From: JAXMHB01 sp046346965
GTDB taxonomy: Bacteria; Pseudomonadota; Gammaproteobacteria; Xanthomonadales; SZUA-5
NCBI GenBank assembly: GCA_046346965.1
Contig: JAXMHB010000002.1
Span: 124,001-188,000 of the forward strand
Length of the DNA stretch: 64,000 nt
Reading direction: 5' to 3'
This document shows positions 23,678-33,600 of this stretch, in pieces; the stretch's first letter is position 1; every line of letters starts with the position of its first letter. Position numbers and translations under genes: made by a program. The notes beneath the pieces are model-generated. The model did no database searches and was not told the DNA's origin. It worked only from the letters and a program-made list of their open reading frames with translations.

Positions 23678-23904
23678 GGGCACGCAAGGGCACGAGGGCA
23701 CGCTTAGGCAAAGCGGAGGGCACGAGGGCACGCAAAAGCGCGCAGGCCAGGAGCATGTGTCAAAGATCAGCCACCGCGGAGTCACGCACCGCTTTGAGCT
23801 TCCGCTCTTGCGTGCCCTCGTGCCCTCGATCCCGCCCGTCGGCGCAGCCGCCGGGCGCTCGCGCTGTCGCGTGCCCTCCGCTTTGCTTGAACGTGCCCTC
23901 GTGG
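23678..23904. repeat. Dispersed 30-bp GGCACGAGGGCACG repeat, inverted arrangement
   Basis: The unit GGCACGAGGGCACGC-TTAGGCAAAGCGGAG occurs with a 30-bp period (GGCACGA at 23689 and 23719). Inverted copies lie further right at 23808-23830 and 23869-23904. GGGCACGAGGGCACGCAA at 23718-23735 has a perfect 18-base inverse at 23808-23825, so transcripts of either strand can form a long hairpin. The same 30-bp unit recurs at 36474-36540. The block lies between the 2OG-Fe oxygenase stop and the rimB start, on the leftward strand. Confidence 0.75.
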
Positions 23905-23905
23905 G

Positions 23906-24829
23906 CTATCGCCCCAACAGCCGCCGTACCCAGTGGGCGATGCGGCTCAGGCGGCTGCGGCGGAGCAAATCGCGCAGCTGTTCGAGGTTGGCGTCGCGCG
24001 ACTGGGCGTCGCGGTAGAGGCGCTGGATGTGCTGATCGCGCCGTGCCAGCAGCACGCGCAGCGTCTGCATGTCCTCGGCGCTGAGCGTGTGGCCCTCGCG
24101 CAGATGCGCGGGCAGCGGGCGGTCGACGTAGATGGTCGAGTGCGGGTCGGCCAGTTCCTCGGTCGGTCGCTCGCGCGTGTAGAAGTAGAGCGCGATCGAG
24201 CGCCGGCTGAGGCCGCTGCGCTCGGGCGGCAGCGCAATGCGCGAGAAACCGTGCCAGCTCCACTCGGTGGTTTCGAAGATCACCGCGCGATTGAGCAGCG
24301 GCGTGATCAGGCGGATGCGGTTGTCCGGACGGCGCGGATCGCTGTGCAGCTCCAGGCTGCCGCCCCAGGCGTCCTCCCACTCGGGGTTCAGGTAGACGAT
24401 CAGATTCAGGCGCCGGTGCCAGCCGGTGATCGGGTGCCGGTTGAAATCAACGTGCGGGTCCAGATCTTGTCCGGCGCGATTCTCATGGGTGCCGCCGCCG
24501 AAGTAGTGCGGGTCGTAGAGCAGATCCGGGATGCCGGTGAGGGTAGCCACCAGCGCCAGAAATTCGGGCGACTGGATCAGCGTATCCAGCGCCGCATAGG
24601 CCGGACCGAGCGCACGGATGCGTTCGACCACACTCTTGCCGGCCAGCTCGCCGGCCTCGTTGCGCGCATTGCCGCGCTCGAAGGCCGGGAACTCGGCCAG
24701 CAGCTGCTGCAGATAGTCGTTGGCGAAAAAGCCATCGATCTGAACATGGCGAAACGGGTCACCCGCGGCAAACTGCGCCGCGTAGGCGCTGGCCTGCGCG
24801 GACACGCGAGGGTCGATCAAAGTGCGCAT
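23906..24829 (-). CDS. 2OG-Fe(II) oxygenase family protein
   Basis: 307 residues. Predicted non-heme iron dioxygenase. The HxD...H iron triad is visible: DPHVDFNRHP (His and Asp, about residue 127) and TEWSWHGFSRI (distal His, about 192). An Arg that would hold 2-oxoglutarate lies in SRRSIALYFYTRER (about 210). The N-terminus QIDGFFANDYLQQLLAEFP is typical of this group, members of which often lie in glycan or surface-polysaccharide contexts. A C-terminal helical extension (about 240-305) is arginine-rich. The ATG at 24829 is preferred over a GTG three codons earlier. Substrate unknown. Confidence 0.8.
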   Translation of the reverse strand: MRTLIDPRVSAQASAYAAQFAAGDPFRHVQIDGFFANDYLQQLLAEFPAFERGNARNEAGELAGKSVVERIRALGPAYAALDTLIQSPEFLALVATLTGIPDLLYDPHYFGGGTHENRAGQDLDPHVDFNRHPITGWHRRLNLIVYLNPEWEDAWGGSLELHSDPRRPDNRIRLITPLLNRAVIFETTEWSWHGFSRIALPPERSGLSRRSIALYFYTRERPTEELADPHSTIYVDRPLPAHLREGHTLSAEDMQTLRVLLARRDQHIQRLYRDAQSRDANLEQLRDLLRRSRLSRIAHWVRRLLGR

Positions 24830-24972
24830 GCAAGACACCGGGCTGGGGGCGCGTTGTGATCGCTGATTGCGCGCGGCAGGTCAAGTTCCCGGCTGGCGCG
24901 CGATGCGCTCAAGCGTGCGCCGGATGCGCCGGATGGTGTCGCGGCGCAGCGCCGAGCCGCTAGTCTGTAGCG

Positions 24973-26040
24973 ATGAGCGCCGTGTTCCGCCCCTCACGCT
25001 GGTTGTCCTTCTGGCCGCTGCAGATCGCGGGCTGGCTGGGCTTTCTGGCCGTGCATTTCCTCTCCGGCATGGCGCACGGCAAGCACATCTCCTATCTGTC
25101 GGTGTCGATCACCAGCGCGATCGGCGGTTTGATCGTTACCTGGCCGCTGCACGCGTTGTACAAGCGCATCTGGCCGCTGCCGGTGTGGCGCATGGCGGCC
25201 TTCGCCTTGCCGGCCTTTCTGGCGATCAACGCGGCGATGGCGGTGATCTACGCCGCCTCGATCCAGAACTACTGCCCGGACGAGTGCCGGCCGCCGAGTT
25301 TTCTCGGCTATATCGCCTATTCCGGCTTCACCGCCTACGTGATCCTGAGCTGGAGCGCGCTCTGGTTCGGCATCCAGAGCGGTCGCGAGCTCGCCGCCGC
25401 GCGCGAGCGCGCGCTGGCGGCGCAATCGCAGGCCAATCTGGCGCAGCTCAAGATGCTGCGCTACCAGCTCAATCCGCACTTCTTGTTCAACACTTTGAAC
25501 GCCATCGCCACGCTGGTGCTGGAGCGCGAGAACGTCACCGCCGAGCGCATGCTGGGAGCGCTGAGCCGCTTCTTGCGCTACACGCTGGATCAGGATCTGC
25601 AGCAGAAGCTGCCGCTGAAGCGCGAGCTCGAGGTGCTGAATCTGTATCTGCAGATCGAGAAGATGCGCTTCGAGGACCGACTGCTGCTGGAGGTGGACGT
25701 TGATGCCGCTGCTGAGCAGGCGCTGGTACCCAGCCTGATCCTGCAGCCGCTGGTGGAGAACTCGATCAAGTACGCGGTCTCGCGCAGCGAGCGCGGTTGT
25801 CGCCTCGGCATCCGCGCCAGCGTGCACGACCGCTGGCTGGAGCTGGAACTGACCGACGACGGCCCCGGCAGCCCGGCCTTCGCTCCCGGCGCGCCGGAGC
25901 CCGGCGGCGTCGGCCTGCGCAACACGCGCGAACGCCTGCGCACCCTGTACGGCGAGCAGCAGCGCTTCTGCGCCGACAACCGTCCCGAGGGCGGCGTCCG
26001 CATCCGCATCACCCTGCCTTTGGAGTTCGCCCCCGCATGA
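24973..26040 (+). CDS. LytS/YehU-type sensor histidine kinase
   Basis: 355 residues. Inner-membrane sensor with about four helices in residues 10-130. The His_kinase domain follows, with the phospho-acceptor in LKMLRYQLNPHFLFNTLNAI (His about residue 170). A HATPase_c domain then carries LQPLVENSIKYAVSR and LTDDGPGSP, GVGLRNTRERL. No extracytoplasmic sensor domain. The stop overlaps the LytTR regulator start (ATGA): a coupled two-component system. The signal is unknown. Divergent from the oxygenase gene. Confidence 0.93.
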   Translation: MSAVFRPSRWLSFWPLQIAGWLGFLAVHFLSGMAHGKHISYLSVSITSAIGGLIVTWPLHALYKRIWPLPVWRMAAFALPAFLAINAAMAVIYAASIQNYCPDECRPPSFLGYIAYSGFTAYVILSWSALWFGIQSGRELAAARERALAAQSQANLAQLKMLRYQLNPHFLFNTLNAIATLVLERENVTAERMLGALSRFLRYTLDQDLQQKLPLKRELEVLNLYLQIEKMRFEDRLLLEVDVDAAAEQALVPSLILQPLVENSIKYAVSRSERGCRLGIRASVHDRWLELELTDDGPGSPAFAPGAPEPGGVGLRNTRERLRTLYGEQQRFCADNRPEGGVRIRITLPLEFAPA

Positions 26041-26825
26041 GTGCCCAACCCGCCGCGCAGCGTCCGCTGCGCTGTCTGCTGGTCGACGACGAGGCGCTGG
26101 CGCGCCGCGGTCTGCGCTACCGACTCGCCGCCATCGGCGACATCGAGATCGTCGGCGAGGCTGCCAATGGTCGCGAGGCGCTGGGGCTGATCGGCCAGCA
26201 CGATCCGGACCTGATGTTCCTCGACATTCAGATGCCCGGCATCGATGGCTTTGGCGTGCTGCGTGCGCTGCCGGTGGCGCGCTGGCCGCTGGTGGTGTTC
26301 ACCACCGCCTACGACCAGTACGCGCTGGACGCGTTCAAGGTGCACGCCGTCGACTATCTGCTGAAGCCGATCGAGGACGAGCGTCTGCGCGAGGCGGTGC
26401 AGCGCGCGCGCAAGCTGAAGGCGCAGGAGGATCTGGAGGCGCAGAACGCGCGGTTGATGGCGCTGGTGCACGCCGAGCGTTCGACCACGCTGGGCGAACG
26501 CGCCGACGACCGCTTGACGCTGAAAGACGGCAGCACGCTGCTGCGCGTGCCGCTGGCGGAGATCCGCTGGATCGACGCCGCCGGCGACTATGTGGTCGTG
26601 CACACCGCCGACCACAACCACATCGCGCGCGCCTCGCTGCGCGAACTGGCCGAGCGCCTGCCGCCCGAGCGCTTCGTGCGCATCCACCGCTCGACCATCG
26701 TGCACACGCGCTTTGTTGAGCGTCTGCGGCCGCACATCAACGGCGAGTATTTCGTCGACGTCAGTGGCGGCCACGAGCTCAAGCTGTCGCGCGGCTATCG
26801 CGATCAGCTCGACAAGCTGGGTTGA
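26037..26825 (+). CDS. LytTR-family response regulator
   Basis: 262 residues. The receiver domain (about 14-130) has the acidic pocket LLVDDEALARRG, phospho-acceptor Asp in LMFLDIQMPGIDGFG, Thr in FTTAYDQYALDAF and Lys in DYLLKPIEDERL. The LytTR DNA-binding domain (about 160-260) has IRWIDAAGDYVVVHT and RFVRIHRSTIVH. Partner of the overlapping LytS-type kinase. The target genes cannot be told. It converges with prlC, whose stop is in the next base. Confidence 0.94.
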   Translation: MSAQPAAQRPLRCLLVDDEALARRGLRYRLAAIGDIEIVGEAANGREALGLIGQHDPDLMFLDIQMPGIDGFGVLRALPVARWPLVVFTTAYDQYALDAFKVHAVDYLLKPIEDERLREAVQRARKLKAQEDLEAQNARLMALVHAERSTTLGERADDRLTLKDGSTLLRVPLAEIRWIDAAGDYVVVHTADHNHIARASLRELAERLPPERFVRIHRSTIVHTRFVERLRPHINGEYFVDVSGGHELKLSRGYRDQLDKLG

Positions 26826-28865
26826 TCAGGCGGCCAGCCCGTAGCTGTGCAGCAGCGGCTCCACCGCCGGCTCGCGCCCGCGGAAAGCAGTGAACGAGGC
26901 CAGCGCCGGGCGTGAGCCGCCGACCGCGAGCACTTCGCGGCGGAAGCGCGCGCCGGTGTCGGCATCGAGCACGCCGGCGGCCTCGAAAGCCGCGTAGGCA
27001 TCGGCCGACAGCACCTCGGCCCACAAATAGCTGTAGTAGCCCGCGGCATAGCCGCCGGCGAAGACGTGGCCGAAACTCATCGGGAAGCGGTGCCAGGCCG
27101 GCGGGCGCAGCACCGACACCTCGGCGCGCACTTCCTCCAGCAGATCGAGCACGCGTGCGCCGCGGCTGGGTTCGAACTCCAGATGCAGACGGAAGTCGAA
27201 CAGGCCGAACTCGAGCTGCCGTACCAGGAACAGTCCGGCGTGGAAATGGCGCGTCGCCAGCAGGCGCTGGAAAAGATCCTCCGGCATCGGCGCATCGGTA
27301 TCGACGTGGCGGGCGAAGCGATCCAGGCCCTCGCGCGTCCAGCAGAAGTTCTCCATGAACTGGCTGGGCAGCTCCACCGCGTCCCACTCCACGCCGCTGA
27401 TGCCGGAGACGCCGCGCGCCTCGACCTCGGTGAGCATGTGATGCAGGCCGTGGCCGAACTCGTGGAACAGCGTGGTCACGTCGTCGTGCGTCAGCAGCGC
27501 CGGCTTGCCGCCCACCGGCGGCGCGAAATTGCAGGTCAGATAGGCCACCGGGCGCTCGAGGCCGGCGGCATGCCGAAAGCGCGTGCGGCAGACGTCCATC
27601 CAGGCGCCGCCGCGCTTCTTGGCGCGGGTGTAGGCGTCCAGATAAAAGGCCGCGACCGCCTGGCCATCGGCGTCGATCAGCTCGTAGTAGCGCACATCCG
27701 GATGCCACACCGGCGCGTCGGTCCGCTGCACCACGCGCACGCCAAACAGCGCCTCGATCAGCCCGTACAGGCCGTCCAGCACGCGCGGCAGCGGGAAGTA
27801 CGGCTTCAATTCCTCGTCTGACAGCTGATAGCGCGCCTGGCGCAGCTTCTCGGACACATAGGGCACGTCCCAGGGCTGCAGATCCTCGATGCCGCACTCG
27901 CGCCGGGCGTAATCGGCCAGATCCGCCAGCTCGCGCTGCGCCGCCGGGCGGGCGCGGCTGACGATGTCGCGCAGAAAGCCGAGCACGCGCTCGGGCGAGC
28001 CGGCCATCTTGGTGCGCAGCGACAGCGCGGCCGGGTTGTCGAATCCGAGCAGCCGCGCGGCCTCGGCACGCAACTGCATGATCTGCTCGATGCGCGGACC
28101 GTTGTCGTACTGACCGGCCTGCGGCCCCTGATCGGAGGCGCGCGTGCCGTAGGCGGTGTAGGCCTCCTGGCGCAGGGCGCGGTCGTCGGCGTAGGTGATC
28201 ACCGCGTTGTAGACCGGGAACTGCAGGGTCAGCGCATGGCCATCGCGGTCGTGATCACGCGCCGCTTGCGCCAGCAGTGCGCGCTCGGACTCGGGGATGC
28301 CGGTCAACTCGGCCTCGCTGAGCGGACGCAGATAGGCGTCGGTGGCGTCCATCAGCGCCTGCTCGAAGGCGGTTTCCAGCTGCGCCAGCTCGCGCGAGAT
28401 CTCGCGGAAGCGGGTGCGCTCCGGCTCTTCCAGCGCCACGCCGGAGAGCTCGAAATCGCGCAGTTCGTGCTCGACCACCGCCTGCTGATCGGCGCGCAGC
28501 GTGGCGAAAGCCGGTGACTGGCGCAGCCGCTGCATGGCCTCGTACAGGCCGCGATGCTGGCCGAGTTCCGAGCTGAACTCGGTGATCCGGTCTAGCGCCT
28601 GTTGATAGACCTCGCGCAAGGCCTCGCTGTCGGCCACCGAATGCAGATGCGTGATCGGCCCCCAGGCCTGTTCCAGCGCTGCTTCTTCGGCCTCCAGCGG
28701 TGCCATCAGCGTGTCCCAGTCGGGCGCCGCGCCAGCGCCGGCGACCAGCGCCTCGACGCGCTCGCGGTAACGCGCCAGACAGGCGTCGATGGCCGGCAGC
28801 ACATGCGCGGGCTCGATGCGATCAAAGGCCGGCAGCGGCAAGGATTCGAGCAGGGGATTGGTCAT
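26826..28865 (-). CDS. prlC: Oligopeptidase A (M3 family zinc metallopeptidase)
   Basis: 679 residues. Cytoplasmic oligopeptidase that degrades signal peptides and other short peptides. The thimet-type zinc site is HEFGHGLHHMLTEVEARG (HEFGH with the downstream Glu), about residue 465. VLPAIDACLARYRERVEAL at the N-terminus and a C-terminal TAFRGREPAVEPLLHSYGL are typical of PrlC/OpdA. The length is normal. The ATG at MTNPLLESLPLP is preferred over a GTG three codons upstream. Confidence 0.95.
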   Translation of the reverse strand: MTNPLLESLPLPAFDRIEPAHVLPAIDACLARYRERVEALVAGAGAAPDWDTLMAPLEAEEAALEQAWGPITHLHSVADSEALREVYQQALDRITEFSSELGQHRGLYEAMQRLRQSPAFATLRADQQAVVEHELRDFELSGVALEEPERTRFREISRELAQLETAFEQALMDATDAYLRPLSEAELTGIPESERALLAQAARDHDRDGHALTLQFPVYNAVITYADDRALRQEAYTAYGTRASDQGPQAGQYDNGPRIEQIMQLRAEAARLLGFDNPAALSLRTKMAGSPERVLGFLRDIVSRARPAAQRELADLADYARRECGIEDLQPWDVPYVSEKLRQARYQLSDEELKPYFPLPRVLDGLYGLIEALFGVRVVQRTDAPVWHPDVRYYELIDADGQAVAAFYLDAYTRAKKRGGAWMDVCRTRFRHAAGLERPVAYLTCNFAPPVGGKPALLTHDDVTTLFHEFGHGLHHMLTEVEARGVSGISGVEWDAVELPSQFMENFCWTREGLDRFARHVDTDAPMPEDLFQRLLATRHFHAGLFLVRQLEFGLFDFRLHLEFEPSRGARVLDLLEEVRAEVSVLRPPAWHRFPMSFGHVFAGGYAAGYYSYLWAEVLSADAYAAFEAAGVLDADTGARFRREVLAVGGSRPALASFTAFRGREPAVEPLLHSYGLAA

Positions 28866-28947
28866 GACGGGCACTCGCAGCAGCAGAGCAGGCCACTATT
28901 GGGGCCGGCCCGGCCGAGTGCAAGGCGGACCAGGGTCCTTGGGAAGC

Positions 28948-29340
28948 TCAGCGCCGGCCGCGCTGCAGCAGTGGAAAGCAGCCGTAGGCGATTTGCGCGA
29001 TCAGGCCCAGCTGCGCCGCCAGCGACCGATAGCTGGCGTAGTGCTCGGCCGGCGTGCGCCCGAATACCCACACCGACAGTACGAACTCGGCCAATAGCAG
29101 CAGGAGCAGCGCGCTTCCGCCCATCAGCAATCGGCTGGCGGAATCGGCCGGCACGCGCACCCGCCGCAGCACGTAGGCGCACACCCACCAGGACAGCGCC
29201 AGCATCAGCGGCAACTCCAGCAGCACGGCGAGGGTTTCGCCGAGGTGCGGAATCAGCAACAGCACGCGCACGCTGCCAAGCGCGAAGCCGAGCAGGAACA
29301 CCAGGGCGAAATACAGCGCAGCAGCGCGGAGCGCGGGCAT
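28948..29340 (-). CDS. Hypothetical four-helix membrane protein
   Basis: 130 residues with four predicted membrane helices (about residues 5-30, 38-58, 70-92 and 105-122). It includes VFLLGFALGSVRVLLLIPHLG, VRVPADSASRLLMGG and LLAEFVLSVWVFGRTPAEHY. Proteins of this layout are seen in many proteobacteria without assigned function. Ten bases downstream of the photolyase-like gene on the same strand, so probably co-transcribed with it. Confidence 0.7.
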   Translation of the reverse strand: MPALRAAALYFALVFLLGFALGSVRVLLLIPHLGETLAVLLELPLMLALSWWVCAYVLRRVRVPADSASRLLMGGSALLLLLLAEFVLSVWVFGRTPAEHYASYRSLAAQLGLIAQIAYGCFPLLQRGRR

Positions 29341-29350
29341 CGAAGCAGCC

Positions 29351-30568
29351 TCAGTCGACCGCGCGCAGTGTATCGAGTGCCGGCAGACAGGTCTGCAGCA
29401 GCTGCGGGATCTGCGCCTTCAGCTTGAAGTAGCCAGCGCGCGCATGCGGCCAGCAGTGCGCGTCCCAAGGCCGGCGCAGGCGCACCAGACGGATGCCGGC
29501 GGCCGCAAGCGGCGGCGCCAGCTGATCGAGCGCGCTCGCCACCGGGCCGACCGGCGCATAGGCGGTCACCAATTCGCGCACGCCGCAGCCGCGTGCCCAG
29601 GCGCACAGCGAAGCGGCATCGACCGGCACCGCATCCACGCCGAAATGCTGGCGCGCGCGTGCCAGCGCATCGGCCCGCGCCCCGGCGCTGAAGCGCGCAG
29701 CCGGGCGATCGGCGCCGAGCGGCAGATCGAGCAGCGCCACCGCCCGCGCCTCGGCCGTCAGCGCCCAACTCTCCGGGTGCAGATCCTCGTCGGTGAGCAG
29801 CAGCGCCACGCGCGCTGCCTGCACCTCGGCGGCGGGCGGCAGCGCGATGGGTGCCGGCGGCGGCCGATCTTCCGTCTGCGGCGCCGCGTGCTCATCGAGC
29901 TGCCCCTGCGGATCGTAGCGACCCAGCGTGTAGCGGCGAATGTTCTCGGCGGGCGCCAGATAGTGCTTGCCCGGCGTGTGCAGGCCCGCCACCCAGCGCC
30001 AGGACAGCGTATTGGCGGCCGGATCGGCGTCCAGCAAGTGTTCGTAATAGAACTCGGCGCCCAGTTGCCAGGGCAGTTTCAGCGTGTGGACCCAGATGCT
30101 GGCGAACCACATGCGCGTGTGGTTGTGCAGCCAGCCGCTGCTGCGCAGCTCATCCACCCAGGCATCGAAGCATTCAATGCCGGTCTGACCCTGCTGCGCT
30201 CGCTCGAGTGCTTGCCGTTGCGCAGCATTCGCCGACGATCGCAGGGCATCGCACTCGGCCAGGTAGCGCGCGTACAGCCCGGGGCGCATTTCCAGATAGC
30301 CCTTCCAATAGCCGCGCCAGACCACTTCCTGGATGAACTTCTCGGCCGCCGCCGCGCTGTGCCTGGTCAGCACTGCCGCCACCACCTCGGCCTCGGTCAG
30401 CAGGCGCCGGCGGATCCACGGCGACAGCGCCGACACCTGACGCGCCTCGGTCGGGCCGCGATCTTCATTGCGACTGGCCGCATAGGCACGGCCGGCGGCC
30501 GGCAGAAACTGCTGCAAGCGCGCCAGCCCGGCAGCGCGGGTCGGCACAAAGGCGTGGGCGGTGATCAC
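29351..30568 (-). CDS. Photolyase/cryptochrome-related flavoprotein with FAD domain first
   Basis: 405 residues. Residues 1-220 match the FAD-binding half of photolyases: AYAASRNEDRGP, VSALSPWIRRRLLTEAEVV, EKFIQEVVWRGYWKGYLEMRP, WLHNHTRMWFASIWVHTLKL, NTLSWRWVAGLHTPGKHYLA and ENIRRYT. The usual N-terminal antenna domain is missing from the front. Instead, an alpha/beta domain (about 245-405) follows, with VALLLTDEDLHPES at its first strand and RLRRPWDAHCWPHARAGYFK near the end. It looks like a photolyase-type alpha/beta domain moved to the C-terminus. Repair activity is not proven. Upstream of, and probably co-transcribed with, the small membrane protein. Confidence 0.8.
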   Translation of the reverse strand: MITAHAFVPTRAAGLARLQQFLPAAGRAYAASRNEDRGPTEARQVSALSPWIRRRLLTEAEVVAAVLTRHSAAAAEKFIQEVVWRGYWKGYLEMRPGLYARYLAECDALRSSANAAQRQALERAQQGQTGIECFDAWVDELRSSGWLHNHTRMWFASIWVHTLKLPWQLGAEFYYEHLLDADPAANTLSWRWVAGLHTPGKHYLAPAENIRRYTLGRYDPQGQLDEHAAPQTEDRPPPAPIALPPAAEVQAARVALLLTDEDLHPESWALTAEARAVALLDLPLGADRPAARFSAGARADALARARQHFGVDAVPVDAASLCAWARGCGVRELVTAYAPVGPVASALDQLAPPLAAAGIRLVRLRRPWDAHCWPHARAGYFKLKAQIPQLLQTCLPALDTLRAVD

Positions 30569-30640
30569 AGGCGTGCTCGCGGGGCGATTGGCGGTGCGCG
30601 CACCATCGCGCGCGGCGGTTGAAGGCGGCGTGCAGCCCGA

Positions 30641-33600
30641 TCAGGCCGCGGCACTCTCGCTGAAGCGCTTCTGGAACACCAGTTCCGCCGACTTCACGCC
30701 GGGAATCTTGAGCAGCAGGCCGGGCAGCGCGGGGTCGGGGCGCAGGCGCCAGGCTTCGGGGAATTCGAGTTCCAGGCTGGCCGCGCCGCGGCCGTAGCGC
30801 AGCGTCAGCGGCGCGCTGCCGCCTCGGTAAGCGCTGAGCACGCGCTTTAAGTCGCTGTGGAAATCGCTGGCGCCGTCGTGCACGCGCAGATGCACGCCGC
30901 GGGCGTGGTGCAGGCAGGCGTCCAGCAGCGGCCAGGCGCGGCGCACGCGCAGCTGCGGGCCGCCGGAGAACTCGTCCCAGCTGGCGGCGCCCTCCACCAC
31001 GATGATCTCGCCGGCCTGGATCAGCCCGCCAAACTCGGCGTAGGCGTCGGTGAAAAAGGCCGATTCCAGCTTGCCGCTGGCGTCCTGCAGTTGCACGAAG
31101 GCGATGTTGTCGCCGCGCTTGCGCACCGGGCCGATCATGCCGGCCAGCGTCAGGATCTGTTCGCCGCCGCGGCCCTTGCGGCCCTGCGGGATGCGCGCGG
31201 GCACATCACCCAGCTTGCAGCTGACGATTTCACTGAGCCACGGCGCCAGCGCATCCACCGGATGGCCCGAGACATACCAGCCGAGCGTGGCGTACTCGCC
31301 CTTGAGACGCTCGATCAGCGGTTGGTCGGCGAGCTTGGGCATCGGTGGCGGCGGCGCGATCGCCTGACTGCCGACGCCGAACAAATCGACCTGTCCGGCG
31401 GCGCCATCGCGGCTGCGCTGCTCGGCGGCCTTCAGTGCATCCGGCAGCGCCGCGGTCAGACTGGCGCGGTTGGGGCCGAGCGCATCGAGCGCGCCGGCGG
31501 CGATCAGCGCTTCCAGCACGCGGCGATTGAGCCGGCTCAGATCGACGCGCTGACAGAAGTCGTAAAGGTCGCGGTACGGCCCGCCGCGCTCGCGCTCGCG
31601 CACGATGGCATCGCTGGCCGGACCGCCGACGCCCTTGATCGCACCCAGGCCATAGCGGATCGTGCGCGGGTCGGTGGCGCGGAACTGGAACACCGAGTGG
31701 TTGACGCAGGGCGGGCGGATGGCCAAGCCGCGCTGGCGCGCATCCTCCAGGAAGTCGACCACCGACTCGGTCTTGTCCATGTCCGAGGACAGCGTCGCCG
31801 CGGTGAACTCGGCCGGGTAGTGCGCCTTCAGCCAGGCGGTCTGGTAGGCCACCAGTGCATAGGCGGCCGCATGCGATTTGTTGAAGCCGTAGCCGGCGAA
31901 CTTCTCCATCAGGTCGAAGATGGCGTCCGCCTTGGACTCCTCGACGCCGTCCTTGGCCGCGCCCTCGCGGAAAATGCCGCGATGCTTGACCATCTCCTCG
32001 GGTTTTTTCTTGCCCATCGCGCGGCGCAGCAGATCGGCGCCGCCGAGCGAGTAGCCGCCGACGATCTGCGCCATCTGCATCACCTGTTCCTGATAGACCA
32101 TGATGCCGTAGGTCTCTTTCAGGATCGGTTCGACGCGCGGATCGGGATAGGCGATCGGCTCGCGGCCGTGCTTGCGCGCGCAGAAGCTCGGGATCAGCTC
32201 CATCGGGCCGGGCCGGTACAGCGACACCAGCGCGATCAGATCCTCGAAACGGTCCGGTTTGGCGTCCTTCAGCAGGCGCTGCATGCCGGAGGATTCGAAC
32301 TGGAACACTGCCACGGTATCGCCGCGCGCAAACAGCTGGTAGGTGGGTGCGTCGTCAAGCGGCAGCAGATCGATATCAATCGGCGCCTGCTTTTCCCGTG
32401 CGCGGCGTTCGTTGATCGCCTGCATCGCCCACTGAATGATGGTCAGCGTGCGCAGACCCAGGAAGTCGAACTTGACCAGACCAATGGCCTCGACATCGTC
32501 CTTGTCGAACTGCGTGACCGGCAGATCGACCGCGGCGTCGGCCTTGGATTCGACGTACAGCGCGGTGAAGTCGGTCAGTGCGGTGGGGGCGATGACGACG
32601 CCGCCGGCGTGCTTGCCGGCATTGCGCGCCAGGCCTTCCAGCTTCAGCGCCAGCTCCAGCACCGGCCGCGCCTCGTCCTCCTCGTTTTCATAGCGCGCCT
32701 TGAGCTCACTGGACACGCGCTCGGGTTCTTTCGCCGCTTTGCTCGACAGCCCGAGGGCGTCTTCCAGCGTCAGGTCCAGCGGCCGCGCCGGGATCAGCTT
32801 GGCGATGCTGTCGACCGCCGGGAAGGGCAAGCCGAGCACGCGGCCGCAGTCGCGCACGCAGGCTTTGGCCGCCATCGAGCCGTAAGTGATGATCTGCGCC
32901 ACTTTGTCGGCGCCGTAGCGCTGGCGCACGTAGCGGATGACCTCGTCGCGCCGCTCCATGCAGAAGTCGATGTCGAAGTCCGGCATCGACACGCGCTCGG
33001 GGTTCAAGAAGCGCTCGAACAGCAGCTCGTAGCGCATCGGGTCGAGATCGGTGATCCCGAGCGCATAGGCGACCAGCGAGCCGGCGCCGGAGCCGCGGCC
33101 GGGGCCGACCGGAATGCCGTTGCTCTTGGCCCAGCCGATGAAGTCGGCGACGATCAGGAAGTAGCCGGGGAAGCCCATCTGCGCGATCACGCCGGCTTCG
33201 CGCTCCAGGCGCTCCAGATAGCGCTCGCGCGGCATCGCCAGACCGAGGCCGGCCTCCAGCTTGGCTAGCCGGCGCTCCAAACCTTCGCGCGCCTCGCGCG
33301 CCAGGCGCTCGCCCGCGCTCTCGCCCTCGCGCGTCGGCACTTCCGGCAGGTAGTAGGTACCGGTCTTCAGCGACAGGTTGAGCCGCTGCGCCAGATCCAC
33401 GGTGTTTTCGAGCGCCTCGGGCAGATCGGCGAACAGCGCCGCCATCTCCTCGGGCGTCTTCAGATACTGCTCGGGACTGTAGCGGCGCGGCCGACGCGGA
33501 TCGCCGAGCGTGTAGCCCTCTGCAATCGCCACGCGCGCCTCATGCGCCTCGAAGTCCTCGCGATCAATGAAGCGAACATCGTTGGTGGCCAGCGCCGGGC

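Noticed and set aside
23678..23760. 30-bp repeats considered as a CRISPR array
   Set aside because: The repeats are directly contiguous with no unique spacers, occur in inverted orientation nearby, and no cas gene is present.
30857..33268. An 803-codon open frame antisense to dnaE
   Set aside because: The opposite strand encodes a complete DNA polymerase III alpha subunit; the antisense frame has no recognisable domain.
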